Assembly (NCBI RefSeq): GCF_004124325.1
Contig: NZ_QBDT01000001.1
Location: 3,410,001-3,474,000 of the forward strand
Direction of reading: 5' to 3'
Origin: Streptomyces sp. L2
Lineage (GTDB): Bacteria; Actinomycetota; Actinomycetes; Streptomycetales; Streptomycetaceae
DNA: 64,000 bases
Shown here: one piece after another, positions 28,369 to 40,793 of the stretch
How positions within the stretch are numbered: the first letter of the stretch is position 1
Layout: each line of letters opens with the position of its first letter
Translations under genes and position numbers: made by a program
Notes under the pieces: model-generated
The model's database searches: none
What the model saw: only the letters and a program-made list of their open reading frames with translations
Told to the model about the DNA's origin: nothing

Positions 28369-28887
28369 ATGCGCGCCATTCCGCTCACCCTCACCGCCGT
28401 CGCCGCCGCCCTGCTCCTGACCGCCTGCGACAGCGGTGGCGGCGGCAGCGCGAGCGGCAAGTCCGGCGACGCGTGCGAGATCGGCGGGGTCTCGGTGCAG
28501 GTCGGGTCGGCGAGCGTGGCCCCTGCCGCGGGCGACACCGGCGAAGTGCCGGTCAGCATCACCAACTCCAGCGCGACCTGCACCCTGGACCACTTCCCGG
28601 GCGTCACCCTGCACCAGGACGGCCTCGCCCCGAAGCTCGGCCCGCAGCAGGGCGCGAAAGCGCAGAAGCTGCGGCTGGCCAAGGGGGACTCGGCCTCGTT
28701 CACCATCACCTATGTGCGCGGCAAGGACGGCGACGCCAAGACGCTGAAGGTGAAGTCCATGAACGTCACCCTGCCGGGCACCGACGTGACCGAGAACTTC
28801 CCCTGGCGGTACGGCCCGATCGCCGGCACGAGCGGCAAGGGCGCGCCGAACGCCTCGGTGAGCGCCTTCCAGTCGGCGGGCGACTGA
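28369..28887 (+). CDS. Lipoprotein with DUF4232 domain
   Basis: 172 aa from ATG 28369. The lipobox LLTAC gives Cys20 as lipidated residue. The mature part (about 35-172) resembles DUF4232: one Cys near each end of the first half (GDACEIGG and SATCTLDHFPG), a GVTL strand, FTITYVRG and a terminal NFPWRYGPI block. Such proteins are common and uncharacterised in actinobacteria. It converges on the DUF2786 gene. Confidence 0.85.
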   Translation: MRAIPLTLTAVAAALLLTACDSGGGGSASGKSGDACEIGGVSVQVGSASVAPAAGDTGEVPVSITNSSATCTLDHFPGVTLHQDGLAPKLGPQQGAKAQKLRLAKGDSASFTITYVRGKDGDAKTLKVKSMNVTLPGTDVTENFPWRYGPIAGTSGKGAPNASVSAFQSAGD

Positions 28888-28931
28888 GCGCGGCCGGGCG
28901 GGCGCCGACGGGCCGGCCGGTGTTCCGCTGC

Positions 28932-30053
28932 TCAGCCGAGCCGGGGTCTGGCTCTGACCTGGGCCTCGTCCGCCGCCCGCGCGCCCTCCGTCCAGCCGGC
29001 CGCGTCGCTCACGCCGCGCAGCCGGGACGTGGTGGTCTGCGGGAACATGCGCTCGGTGCGGTCGGTGACGGCTATCGCGCGCGTGGCCAGCACCGGCAGC
29101 AGGTCCTGGGTGACCTGGCTCTCCGCGGCGGCCGTGAGCCGGTCTCCGACCCGGTGGGCGTAGGCCGCGAGGAACGACTGCCGGAAGGTCTTGGTGCGCC
29201 TGCGGCCACCGGCTCGCTGGGCCGCCTCGGCCCTGGTCATGGCGTGCGTGGCCTGCACCAGCAGGGAGGTGTACAGCAGCTCGACCACCTCCAGGTCGGC
29301 CTCGAAGCCGACCACCGTGGAGAAGCCGAGCGGTTCGTTCCACACCGCTCGGCAGTGGTTGGCGGTGGCGACCGCGTCCAGCAGCACCGCCTTGGCCTGT
29401 TCGTACGGCGCCTCGACCCCGATCCGGCACGCTCCCGGCGCGTCCGGGGAAGGGGCGCCGACGGCGAGCAGCGCCTCGTCGACGCTGTACCGGGCCATCA
29501 GTTCCTGCGCCTTGGCGCTGAGGGCCTCCGCCTCCTCCGGGTAGCCGGTCGCCTCGGCCTTGGCGAGCAGGGCGCGGATGCGGGTGAGCATGCGGGAGGC
29601 GGTGGGGCCGTGCTCGCGGCGCGGCTCCTCCAGGGGCTCCAGGGCGGGCAGGCGCAGCAGCAGCCGGTACAGCTCCAGCACGGTGGTGGCGTGCGAGAAG
29701 CGGTCGCCGCCGCGCGGGTCGGTCCCGCGCGCGGGGGCGGCGGGGAGGGCGTCGAGCTGGGCGGCCCAGCGGTGCCCGCGCGGGCGGTCGCGGCCGGCCT
29801 GGTAGCGGATGAGGCGGGCCGCCAGGACCACGTGCGTCTCGTCCAGTTCGCGCCGGACCAGCCGGACGACGTCGGCGGGCTGCCAGCCGCGCTGCCAGGC
29901 CGCCGCGAGGAACTCCTCGCCGCGCCGGGCGAGTTCGGCGTCCGCGCCGGGGTCGGCGGCGAGCAGGGAGGCGCCCGTGTCGAGTCCGGCGTCGGTGTCG
30001 TCGTAGAGGGCGCCCCGAAACGCCCGCTCGACGGTACTGGCTTCACTGGTCAC
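28932..30053 (-). CDS. DUF2786 domain protein
   Basis: 373 aa from GTG 30053. The DUF2786 core is visible as RIRALLAKAEATGYPEEAEALSAKAQ (about residues 145-170, shown here in part) followed by ELMARYSVDEALL. It is followed by a C-terminal helical and strand region with RTKTFRQSFLAAYAHRVGDR. DUF2786 proteins occur in bacteria and phages and have no known activity. CACGAT seven bases before the GTG hints at a leaderless start. It diverges from the Clp-N gene. Confidence 0.82.
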   Translation of the reverse strand: MTSEASTVERAFRGALYDDTDAGLDTGASLLAADPGADAELARRGEEFLAAAWQRGWQPADVVRLVRRELDETHVVLAARLIRYQAGRDRPRGHRWAAQLDALPAAPARGTDPRGGDRFSHATTVLELYRLLLRLPALEPLEEPRREHGPTASRMLTRIRALLAKAEATGYPEEAEALSAKAQELMARYSVDEALLAVGAPSPDAPGACRIGVEAPYEQAKAVLLDAVATANHCRAVWNEPLGFSTVVGFEADLEVVELLYTSLLVQATHAMTRAEAAQRAGGRRRTKTFRQSFLAAYAHRVGDRLTAAAESQVTQDLLPVLATRAIAVTDRTERMFPQTTTSRLRGVSDAAGWTEGARAADEAQVRARPRLG

Positions 30054-30134
30054 GCCACCGATCGTGCCACGCCCCACTGACACCCGGCGATGCCCGTCCA
30101 CACCCTGTGGGCAGCGGAAGACACGCGGGAAGCG

Positions 30135-30184
30135 ACTGTCAACCACCAGTTGACAGTAAGGGGGGCGCAACCTACGGTTGACAC
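30135..30184 (+). promoter_or_regulatory. Consensus leaderless promoter with overlapping dyad operator
   Basis: TTGACA (30150-30155) and TACGGT (30173-30178) are 17 bp apart, a near-ideal housekeeping promoter. The ATG at 30185 follows six bases after the -10 box, so the mRNA is probably leaderless. The perfect inverted repeat ACTGTCAAC-5 bp-GTTGACAGT (30135-30157) covers the -35 box, and a half site GGTTGACAC overlaps the -10 and start. This is the layout of a repressor site. Confidence 0.8.
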
Positions 30185-30955
30185 ATGGCGACCAATCCGA
30201 ACATCACGGCATCCGTACGCCTCGACGACCTCATCGAGGCGATCAAGAAGGTTCACCCCGAACCCCTCGACCAACTCCAGGACGCGGTGATCGCCGCCGA
30301 TCACCTCGGTGACGTGGCCGACCACCTGATCGGGCACTTCGTGGACCAGGCCCGCCGCTCGGGCGCGTCCTGGACCGAGATCGGCAAGAGCATGGGCGTC
30401 ACCCGGCAGGCGGCGCAGAAGCGGTTCGTGGCCAAGGAGTCGGCGGACCTCGACCCCAGCCAGGGCTTCAACCGCTACACCCCACGCGCGCGGAACGTGG
30501 TCATGGCCGCGCACAACGAGGCGGTGGCCGCCCGCAACGCCGAGGGCCGCCCCGAGCACCTCGTCCTCGGCCTGCTGGCCGAACCGGAGGGCCTCGCCGC
30601 GAAGGCGATCGTCTCGCAGGGCGTCCTGCTGGACGCCGTACGCCAGGCGGCGACCGCCGCGCTTCCCCCGGCCGCGGACGACGTACCGGACCTCGTCCCG
30701 TACGGCCCCGACGCCAAGAAGGCCCTCGAACTCACCTTCCGCGAGGCACTCCGCCTCGGCCACAACTACATCGGCACCGAGCACATCCTCCTCGCCCTCC
30801 TGGAACACGAGAACGGCCACGGCGTCCTCAACGACCTCAACATCACCAAGCCCGCCACCGAGCAGTACGTCAACAGGGTCCTCGCCCTCCTCCTGGAACA
30901 GAAAAAGGCAGCGGGCGCGGCAGCGGAAGCGGCAACGGACGACCCGTCGTCCTGA
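30185..30955 (+). CDS. Clp N-domain protein with helix-turn-helix segment
   Basis: 256 aa from ATG 30185. Residues 62-82 (SWTEIGKSMGVTRQAAQKRF) read as a helix-turn-helix. Residues about 95-240 hold two Clp N repeats (FNRYTPRARNVVMAAH and LGHNYIGTEHILLALL), the substrate and adaptor-binding module of ClpA/ClpC. No AAA+ module is present, so it cannot unfold proteins by itself. The combination suggests a DNA-binding protein that also binds Clp adaptors or substrates, perhaps autoregulatory through the dyad over its own promoter. That link is inference. Confidence 0.86.
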   Translation: MATNPNITASVRLDDLIEAIKKVHPEPLDQLQDAVIAADHLGDVADHLIGHFVDQARRSGASWTEIGKSMGVTRQAAQKRFVAKESADLDPSQGFNRYTPRARNVVMAAHNEAVAARNAEGRPEHLVLGLLAEPEGLAAKAIVSQGVLLDAVRQAATAALPPAADDVPDLVPYGPDAKKALELTFREALRLGHNYIGTEHILLALLEHENGHGVLNDLNITKPATEQYVNRVLALLLEQKKAAGAAAEAATDDPSS

Positions 30956-30976
30956 AACCCGGGACGAGGGCGCAGC

Positions 30977-31096
30977 GGTCCGGCCCCTTCGCACCCCACC
31001 GAGGCCCAACCGGGGCGGTCCGGTCCCTTCCCAGCCGGTCCGGACCCTTCCCAGCCCACCGAGGCACAATCGGGGCGGTTCGGTCCCCTTGCAGCC
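30977..31096 (+). repeat. 60-bp tandem duplication between Clp-N and polymerase genes
   Basis: Two direct copies, 30977-31036 and 31037-31096, share most positions, including CCCACCGAGGC and CGGGGCGGT. The rest of the gap to 31274 is GC-rich with several GGGGCGGAGCCCC-type stems that could terminate transcription. No gene is visible in the gap. Confidence 0.65.
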
Positions 31097-31274
31097 GACA
31101 GTGTCGGGTGGTGGGTGGGCGAGGCGGGGTTCAGGGCGGAGCCCCTGGCGGGGTCCGGGGCGGGGTCGGGGGCGGAGCCCCGGCGAGGCGTCGAGGGGCT
31201 CGGTGTCGCAGCCGGCGACCGGGCCGGACCGCAGGTCACCCCCATTGTCAGACCCCGCTGGCACACTCGCTCCC

Positions 31275-32960
31275 ATGGCCGACCGCTGGGCACTCGCACC
31301 GGCCGAGGACGGAGGCGCGGACGTCGCCCCCCTCGGCCCGGACGGGCTGCCCGCCGGTCCGGTGCGGCGGGAGAGCGATCTCGCCGGGGCGGTGCGGAGC
31401 CGCCCGGAGGTGACGCGCTGGGTGTGGCGGTCCACCCCCGAGGTCTACCCGCGTCTGCTCGCCACGGGGGTGCGAGTGGAGCGGTGCTACGACATCGAGG
31501 ACGCCGAGACGCTCCTGCTGGGCCACGAGGGGCGGTCCGGCGAGCCGCGTTCGGCCGCCGCCGCCCTGGCCCGCCTCCGCGGTGGCCCCGTACCTCCCGA
31601 TCCGCGGCAGCGCGCGGCCGATCCGGGCGCCCAGTCCCCGCTGTTCGAGCCGCGGGGCGCCCCCCTGCCGCTCGACGACCTCCTCGCCGTCTACGCCGAC
31701 CAGCAGCGGCGGCACGAGAAGGCCGCCCACCCCGGCCGGATGCGGCTGCTGACCGCCGCCGAGTCGGCGGGCATGCTCATCGCCGCCGAGATGAACCGGG
31801 CCGGCCTCCCCTGGAGCGCCCACGTCCACCGCACCCTGCTGCACGACCTGCTCGGCGAGCGGTACGCGGGCGGCGGCGAACCCCGGCGCCTCGCCGACTT
31901 GGCGGACCAGGTGTCGGCCGCCTTCGGGCGCCGCGTCCGGTCCGACCTGCCCGCCGATGTGATCAAGGCGTTCGCACAGGCCGGCATCAAGGTGAGGTCG
32001 ACGCGCCGCTGGGAGATCAGCGGGATCGACCACCCGGCGGTCGAACCGCTGCTGGAGTACAAGAAGCTGTACCGGATCTGGGTGGCGCACGGCTGGTCCT
32101 GGCTGCAGGACTGGGTGCGCGAGGGCCGGTTCCGCCCGGAGTTCGTCGCCGGCGGCACGGTCACCGGGCGGTGGGTCACCAACGGCGGGGGCGCATTGCA
32201 GATCCCCAAGGTGATCCGCCGCGCCGTGGTCGCCGACCCGGGCTGGCGGCTGGTCGTGGCCGACGCCGACCAGATGGAGCCCCGCGTCCTCGCCGCGATC
32301 TCCCGTGACCCCGGCCTGATGGAGGTGGCCGGCCGCGCGAGCGACCTGTACCAGTCCGTCTCCGAGCGCGCGTTCTCCGGCGACCGGGACCAAGCCAAGA
32401 TCGCCGTACTCGGCGCGGTCTACGGCCAGACCTCCGGCGACGGCCTCAAGAACCTGGCCGCGCTCCGCCGCCGCTTCCCCCGCGCGGTGGCGTACGTCGA
32501 CGAGGCCGCGCGGGCCGGCGAGGAGGGCCGGCTCGTGCGCACCTGGCTCGGCCGCACCTGCCCGCCGGTCGCGGGGGCGGACGAGGGCGCGGCGGAGGAG
32601 GCGGGCATCCCCGTCGGCGAGGACGACACCGACGGCCGCCCCTGGGCACCCGGCCAGTCCTCCACCGACTCCCGCGCGCGGGGCCGCTTCGCGCGGAACT
32701 TCGTCGTCCAGGGCAGCGCCGCCGACTGGGCCCTGCTGATGCTCGCCGCGCTGCGCCGGTCCTGCGCGGGCCTCGCCGCCGAGCTGGTCTTCTTCCAGCA
32801 CGACGAGGTGATCGTGCACTGCCCCGCCGAGGAGGCCGACACGGTCGTCCGGGCCATCGGCGAGGCCGCCGACCTCGCCGGCCGGCTGACGTTCGGGGAG
32901 ACACCGGTCCGATTCCCGTTCACGACAGCGGTGGTGGAGTGCTATGCCGACGCCAAGTGA
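31275..32960 (+). CDS. Family A DNA polymerase lacking the 5' nuclease (bifunctional 3'-5' exonuclease/polymerase type)
   Basis: 561 aa from ATG 31275, much shorter than PolA (about 900 aa). Residues 1-180 correspond to a degenerate exonuclease-like domain. Polymerase motif A is VVADADQMEPRVLA near residue 328, motif B is RDQAKIAVLGAVYGQTSGDG near 372, and motif C is FFQHDEVIVH near 507. Helical fingers and thumb blocks such as GRWVTNGGGALQIPKVIRRA are present. It is an accessory polymerase conserved in Streptomyces beside the full PolA. A role in repair or stress synthesis is likely but not shown. Confidence 0.9.
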   Translation: MADRWALAPAEDGGADVAPLGPDGLPAGPVRRESDLAGAVRSRPEVTRWVWRSTPEVYPRLLATGVRVERCYDIEDAETLLLGHEGRSGEPRSAAAALARLRGGPVPPDPRQRAADPGAQSPLFEPRGAPLPLDDLLAVYADQQRRHEKAAHPGRMRLLTAAESAGMLIAAEMNRAGLPWSAHVHRTLLHDLLGERYAGGGEPRRLADLADQVSAAFGRRVRSDLPADVIKAFAQAGIKVRSTRRWEISGIDHPAVEPLLEYKKLYRIWVAHGWSWLQDWVREGRFRPEFVAGGTVTGRWVTNGGGALQIPKVIRRAVVADPGWRLVVADADQMEPRVLAAISRDPGLMEVAGRASDLYQSVSERAFSGDRDQAKIAVLGAVYGQTSGDGLKNLAALRRRFPRAVAYVDEAARAGEEGRLVRTWLGRTCPPVAGADEGAAEEAGIPVGEDDTDGRPWAPGQSSTDSRARGRFARNFVVQGSAADWALLMLAALRRSCAGLAAELVFFQHDEVIVHCPAEEADTVVRAIGEAADLAGRLTFGETPVRFPFTTAVVECYADAK

Positions 32961-33029
32961 CGGCGGGGGGCCGGATGCCGGCGCACCACAGCTACGACAA
33001 CGCGACTGCGGCTACGGCTACGGCTACGG

Positions 33030-36401
<3,372 letters not shown>

Positions 36402-36613
36402 CACGCCGCCTCACTGCCTTCCCGTACTTGCCTGCTCGCCGACTTTCCCCTGTGGTGCCGTCCGATCGTGCTCCGCGCCGGGCGCGTACCCGCCGTCGCA
36501 TGGCGGAATTCCACCTTGCCCACAGCGGTTTCCCGCCACCTTCCCTCTGTCGGCCCGGGCCGGGATCCGTTAGGGTTCCGGCCTGCTCCCCCATGCCGCC
36601 CGGCGACTTCCGG

Positions 36614-36646
36614 CCAACCGTTGAGGAGCGTACGAACCAACCGTTG
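36614..36646 (-). promoter_or_regulatory. Paired CCAACCGTTG direct repeats upstream of the AfsR-type gene
   Basis: CCAACCGTTG occurs at 36614-36623 and 36637-36646, a 23-bp period of about two helix turns. Each is a near-palindrome (CAAC-c-GTTG). The spacing suits a dimeric regulator. It lies about 215-245 bp before the AfsR-type start. The remaining gap (36402-36852) otherwise shows only the terminator at its right end. Confidence 0.45.
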
Positions 36647-36772
36647 GCCACATGTTAGCGATCTGTTGGCGGCCCCTGATGTGATCATTCCATCGGATCA
36701 GGCCCGACGGCGCGCGCGTTTCATCGCGTAACTCGGGGGAGTGTCGCCGCAGGCCGGGTCCGGGGACGCCAA

Positions 36773-36809
36773 AGGACCCCGGTCGGCGGAGGTGAACGAC
36801 CGGGGTCCT
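36773..36809 (-). terminator. Hairpin terminator after the small coiled-coil gene
   Basis: AGGACCCCGGTCG (36773-36785) pairs with CGACCGGGGTCCT (36797-36809), 13 bp perfect, with an 11-base loop, 44 bp past the stop at 36853. Confidence 0.8.
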
Positions 36810-36852
36810 GTCCCGTTCTCAGTCCACGGAACCCCTTGGGGTGCCGGAACGA

Positions 36853-37137
36853 TCAGTCGGCGGCCCACGCTCTGGCGTCCAGCACGCGCTCGTGCGCGGA
36901 GCCGGACTCCTGCCGTGCTGCCGTGAGCGCGGTCTCCGCGGCACCGGTGGCGCTCTTCCCCTCGGCCGGCGCGGACATGACCTGCCTGACGCGCTGCCGG
37001 GCGACGGCCCAGCCCTCCCAGTCCGTCTCCGCGCGCGCCAGTTCGTCCAGGACCCGGTCGGCCTCCGCGCGCAGCGACTCCACCCGCTCGCGGGCGACCC
37101 GCTCCTCGTGTTCCAGCATTTTCAACACCGGCAGCAT
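36853..37137 (-). CDS. Small coiled-coil protein
   Basis: 94 aa from ATG 37137 with GGAGG seven bases upstream. Residues 5-55 are a continuous charged helix with heptad pattern (EHEERVARERVESLRAEA), and residues 40-50 add WEGWAVARQRVRQVM. No membrane segment, metal site or catalytic motif is visible. I do not recognise the family. A perfect 14-bp palindrome GACCGGTACCGGTC lies about 50 bp upstream (37188-37201), and the hairpin terminator downstream supports an independent gene. Confidence 0.72.
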   Translation of the reverse strand: MLPVLKMLEHEERVARERVESLRAEADRVLDELARAETDWEGWAVARQRVRQVMSAPAEGKSATGAAETALTAARQESGSAHERVLDARAWAAD

Positions 37138-37187
37138 CCAGGCACCTCCACGACACGACGTTCCACCGGCTCGGGCAAGCCTGCGGT

Positions 37188-37201
37188 GACCGGTACCGGT
37201 C
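37188..37201. promoter_or_regulatory. 14-bp palindrome upstream of the small coiled-coil gene
   Basis: GACCGGTACCGGTC is a perfect palindrome 51 bp upstream of ATG 37137. A half copy, GGGACCGGTACGGG, occurs about 50 bp further on. It is a candidate operator. The remaining gap to 37528 is GC-rich apart from an AT-rich TACGTATTTAATTC near 37427 and has no gene I can support. Confidence 0.35.
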
Positions 37202-37528
37202 CGGGTCGTCCGGATCGTCGTCAGGGTCGTCCGGGCGGCCCGGGACCGGTACGGGTGGGCGCGGGCCGGGCCGTCATGGTCGGAGCGGCGGCCGGCTCCG
37301 CGCCCGCGCGGGGCACCGCGGTGCCGGGGCCCGTTGCGGCGCCGCAGGGATGGGGCGCGACGCCGCCCGGAGGGAGCCTGCAACGGCGACGGGGTAGGGC
37401 TCAAGCCGGGTCGGGCCGACCACGGATACGTATTTAATTCCCGGCCCCGCTGCCGGCCCCACTCCCGGTCCCCCTCCCGGCCACGGGCCATGGGTCGACT
37501 CGTTGCTCCCCCGCTCCCCCCGTTCGGC

Positions 37529-40500
37529 TCAGTCCGCAGCCGGTTCGGCGGGAGCCGCCGCGCGGTGCGCCGAGGAGAGCTGCTGCCTGGAGTGCGCGCC
37601 GGTCTTCCGCAGGGCCCGGGCCACGTGCTGTTCCACGGTGCGCGGCGAGAGGTGCAGGGCGGCCGCGATCTCCCGGTTGGTCATGCCGGCGCCCGCGAGT
37701 TCGGCGACCTCCGCCTCGCGTGGGGAGAGGAGGTCGCCGTAACCGGGCCGACCGGGCGCCCGCCGTTCCTCGGCCGGGCTGTGCGCGCGCAGGTCGGCAC
37801 GGGTCCGGGCGGCGTCCCAGGTGGCGCCGAGCGCCTCGAACCGGTCGGCGCAGTCGGCGAGCGCGGCGACGGCGGGCCCGGTGTCCGCACGGCGGCCCGG
37901 TCCGAAGCCCGGCCCGCGATCCGGGCCGCGATCCGGGCCGGGGTGGAGCGGGTGGAGCGTGCGGAGCGTGTGGAGCGGACCGTCGAGGCCGGGGTCGATG
38001 CCGAGCGCGAGCGCGCAGCGGGCGGCGGCGGCCGCGGTGAGGGCCGCGTGGTAGAGGCGGGGCATGGCGGCGTACGCCTCGGCCGCGGCCGCGTAGTGCC
38101 GGACGGCGGCGGCCGGGTCGCCGGTGTGCTCGGCGAGGACACCCCGGGTCCACTCCAGCGCGGCGTCGGCGGACGGCGCGTCACGGTCCTCCAGCCCGGC
38201 GGCGAACTCGGCGGTCATCTCGCGGGCCCCGGAGACGTTCCCGGCCCGCGCGGTCGCCTCGACCGCCCAGGGCGCGAGGTCGGCGCCCCAGGCCCAGGTG
38301 CCGCCCTTGGCGCGCAGCCGCTGCCAGGCGGCGTCGGCCTCGGCGACGGCGGGGCCGGTCTCGTCGCGGGCGAGGGCGAGCCGGATCAGGGCGCCCGAGG
38401 CGGTGGCGGAGAGGGGGACAGGGCCGCTGTCCCGGTCGAGGGAGTCGGGGCCAGTCAGGTGTTCGGTGGTGTCGGCCCACTCGCCCCGGGCGAGGGCGAG
38501 GAGGCCGAGGACCATCCGGGCGTCGGCGCCGGAGGCCATGTCGCCGACCTCGTCGACCAGGGCGCGGGCCCGCGCGGCGAGCCCGGCCCAGCGGCCGGTG
38601 GCCCAGTCCAGCACGAGGATGGCGCCGCGGCCGGTCTGCTCGGCGTACGCGGCGCCGTTGCGGGCGGCGAGCGCGACGCCCTCGTCCAGCAGGGCCCGGC
38701 ACTGCCGGTAGTGCCCGAGCCAGGCGGCCGCGTCGGCGGCGTTGCACAGTCCGCGGGAGGCCTGCTGGCGGGCGCCGAGCAGCTCGCTGTCCCGAGGCAG
38801 GGCGTCGATGAGCGGCCAGGCCGCCGGGTCGCCGATGTTGAGCAGCACACTGACCTGGTTGGCGGCGACGGCGGCCTGCACGACGGGGTCCCCGGACTCG
38901 GCGGCCACGGTCACCGCGCGCTCCAGCCAGGCGATGTTGTCGGCGAGCGGCATGCCCGGCCAGTAGGGCATGGACAGCGCGGACATCGCCCGGGCCAGCG
39001 GCACCGGCTGCCCGGCCAGGTCGTCGACGGCCCGGATCAGCTCGGCCTGGCCCTCCAGGATGCGGCCCATCTGGTTGCACAGCAGCAGCCCGAGGTCGAG
39101 CCGGATCTCGCCGCGCACGGTCGGCGGGAGGTCGGCGCCGGCGACGATGTTCTGCAGGACTTCCAGCGTCTGGTCGGAGCGCAGGCCCATGACGGCGCTG
39201 CGGGCGAGCAAGGTGGCGAGCCGGGAGCGGGCGTGCGCGGGAACCTCGCCGCCGGACAGCGCGTCCTCCAGGAGCCGTACCGCGCGCTGGATCTCGCCCG
39301 TGTCGGCGAACTCCTGCGCGGCCCGCTCCACGGCACGCAGCCAGCCCCGCTGGTCACCGCAGGCCCGCCGGTGCGCGGCCAGCCGCTCCCACGGCACCGG
39401 CTGCTGTCCGGCCAGCAGCGCGGCGGCCCGCCCGTGCAGGGCCTCCCGCACCGGGCCGGGCAGCTCCCGGCGTACGGCGGCGGCGGCGAGCGGCGCGGCG
39501 AAGCCGTACCTGCCGACGCCGTGCTCGCACAGCGCGGCACCGCGCAACGCGGCGAGCAGCGCGGCCCTGCCGAGGGGCTCGGACAGTCCGGCGACGGCGG
39601 TCAGCTCGCGCGCGGTCGCGGGCCGGTCCAGAACGGCGGCGGCGAACACGACGGGCCGGTGCGCCTCGGGTACGCCGGCGGTACGGCGCAGGGTGAGCGC
39701 CGCGAGCCGGGGCGGTACGCCGATCCGCTCCAGGTCGCCCGGTCCAGGCTGCGCCTCGGGACGCCCGGCGGTGTGCGCGGCGAGCAGCTCCAGCAGGTCG
39801 GAGACGGTCTGGGCGTTGCCCCCGGAGGCCTGGTGCAGCGCGGTGACCAGATCGGCCGTGCAGTGTCCCGCCCCCAGCACGGCGGCGGCGAACCGGCCGA
39901 CGGCGGCCCGGTCGAGGGGGCCGAGCGTCTGCCGTACGACGGTGAGCGCGGCCGGGAACCCGGTCCGCGGGCCGAGGACCAGCCCCGGCTCGGCGAGTTC
40001 CTCCGGACGGTGAGTGAGCACGCAGGCGAACCGCGCGGGCGGCGCGGCGAGCAGGGTGCGAAGGGCGGCGACCTCGTCCTCACCGGCCCGGTGGACGTCC
40101 TCTACGGCGAGGAGGAGGGGGGCGGGGCGGGGGCCGGCGCCGGTGGTGCTCGGACCGGGAGCGGGGCCGGGGGCTGAATTGGGGCCGGGGCCGGGAGCGG
40201 GACCGGGGCCCGAATTGGGGCCGGGGCCGGGGCCGGGAGCGGGACCGGGGCCGGGAGCGGGACCGGGGCCCGAATTGGGGCCGGGGCCGGGAGCAGGGCC
40301 CGGCCCGAGACCGTGGCCGGAACCGGAGCCTGGACCGAGACCAGAACCGGCATCCAGCCCGAGACCCGAGCCGGATCCCGAATCGGGGTCTGGACCCGTC
40401 CCCCGGCCCGCTGGATCAGCTGTGGCGAGAAGGGCGGCGGCGCTCGTGCGGGCCGGTACCGGCAGGCCGGAGAGCAGGCGGTTCAGCAGCCTGGTCTTGC

Positions 40501-40639
40501 CGGTGCCGGCCGCGCCTTCGACGATCAGCAGGACGGGCCCCGTACCCTCCCCCTCGGCCAGCCCGCGGGCCAGCAGCCCGCGCAGCGCGTTCTCGGTCAG
40601 TTCGGCCACGTGCGTCACCGTCACCCTGGTATCCGGCAT
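37529..40639 (-). CDS. LAL-type (MalT-like) LuxR regulator with a Pro/Gly repeat inside its ATPase
   Basis: 1036 aa from ATG 40639. Walker A is EGAAGTGKT (41-49). Walker B follows only at LLLAVEDVHRAGEDE (175-189), because residues about 81-171 are an inserted run of GPGPAPGPGP-type repeats. A helical TPR-like middle (about 450-960) follows, and the C-terminal LuxR helix-turn-helix is LLSPREAEVAELAGAGM with NREIAAALHLSPRTVEQHV. LAL regulators often control antibiotic clusters or sugar use. It lies next to the RsbW-like gene and 1.4 kb from the thioamitide cluster edge, so a regulatory link is possible but not shown. Confidence 0.88.
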   Translation of the reverse strand: MPDTRVTVTHVAELTENALRGLLARGLAEGEGTGPVLLIVEGAAGTGKTRLLNRLLSGLPVPARTSAAALLATADPAGRGTGPDPDSGSGSGLGLDAGSGLGPGSGSGHGLGPGPAPGPGPNSGPGPAPGPGPAPGPGPGPNSGPGPAPGPGPNSAPGPAPGPSTTGAGPRPAPLLLAVEDVHRAGEDEVAALRTLLAAPPARFACVLTHRPEELAEPGLVLGPRTGFPAALTVVRQTLGPLDRAAVGRFAAAVLGAGHCTADLVTALHQASGGNAQTVSDLLELLAAHTAGRPEAQPGPGDLERIGVPPRLAALTLRRTAGVPEAHRPVVFAAAVLDRPATARELTAVAGLSEPLGRAALLAALRGAALCEHGVGRYGFAAPLAAAAVRRELPGPVREALHGRAAALLAGQQPVPWERLAAHRRACGDQRGWLRAVERAAQEFADTGEIQRAVRLLEDALSGGEVPAHARSRLATLLARSAVMGLRSDQTLEVLQNIVAGADLPPTVRGEIRLDLGLLLCNQMGRILEGQAELIRAVDDLAGQPVPLARAMSALSMPYWPGMPLADNIAWLERAVTVAAESGDPVVQAAVAANQVSVLLNIGDPAAWPLIDALPRDSELLGARQQASRGLCNAADAAAWLGHYRQCRALLDEGVALAARNGAAYAEQTGRGAILVLDWATGRWAGLAARARALVDEVGDMASGADARMVLGLLALARGEWADTTEHLTGPDSLDRDSGPVPLSATASGALIRLALARDETGPAVAEADAAWQRLRAKGGTWAWGADLAPWAVEATARAGNVSGAREMTAEFAAGLEDRDAPSADAALEWTRGVLAEHTGDPAAAVRHYAAAAEAYAAMPRLYHAALTAAAAARCALALGIDPGLDGPLHTLRTLHPLHPGPDRGPDRGPGFGPGRRADTGPAVAALADCADRFEALGATWDAARTRADLRAHSPAEERRAPGRPGYGDLLSPREAEVAELAGAGMTNREIAAALHLSPRTVEQHVARALRKTGAHSRQQLSSAHRAAAPAEPAAD
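40127..40399 (-). repeat. In-frame Pro/Gly-coding repeat in the LAL regulator
   Basis: About 91 codons made of short units such as GPGPAPGPGPNS recur imperfectly between the Walker A and Walker B coding segments. The DNA repeat unit is built on GGGGCCGGG and GGGACC. Both ends join well-conserved ATPase sequence in frame. Confidence 0.85.
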
Positions 40640-40774
40640 GTCCCGATTCTTTGAGTATCCGTAATCAGTCTCTCCTGCTTGCCGCCCCGCGAGCGTCACG
40701 GGGAGCGTGGGACGGGTCAAGGCCTCCCGGCCCCTCAGGCCGGCGGGGGCCGTCACCGCCCCCAGCCGGCTGCG

Positions 40775-40790
40775 CAGGACAGGAGTCCTG
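40775..40790 (+). promoter_or_regulatory. Hairpin that encloses the ribosome site of the ATPase gene
   Basis: CAGGAC-AGGA-GTCCTG forms a perfect 6-bp stem, with the AGGAG ribosome site (40781-40785) in its loop and stem. ATG follows at 40794. The stem could limit initiation. Confidence 0.45.
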
Positions 40791-40793
40791 ACA

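Noticed and set aside
40127..40399. CRISPR-like array
   Set aside because: Repeats are short, irregular, GC-only and in frame inside a coding sequence, with no spacers.
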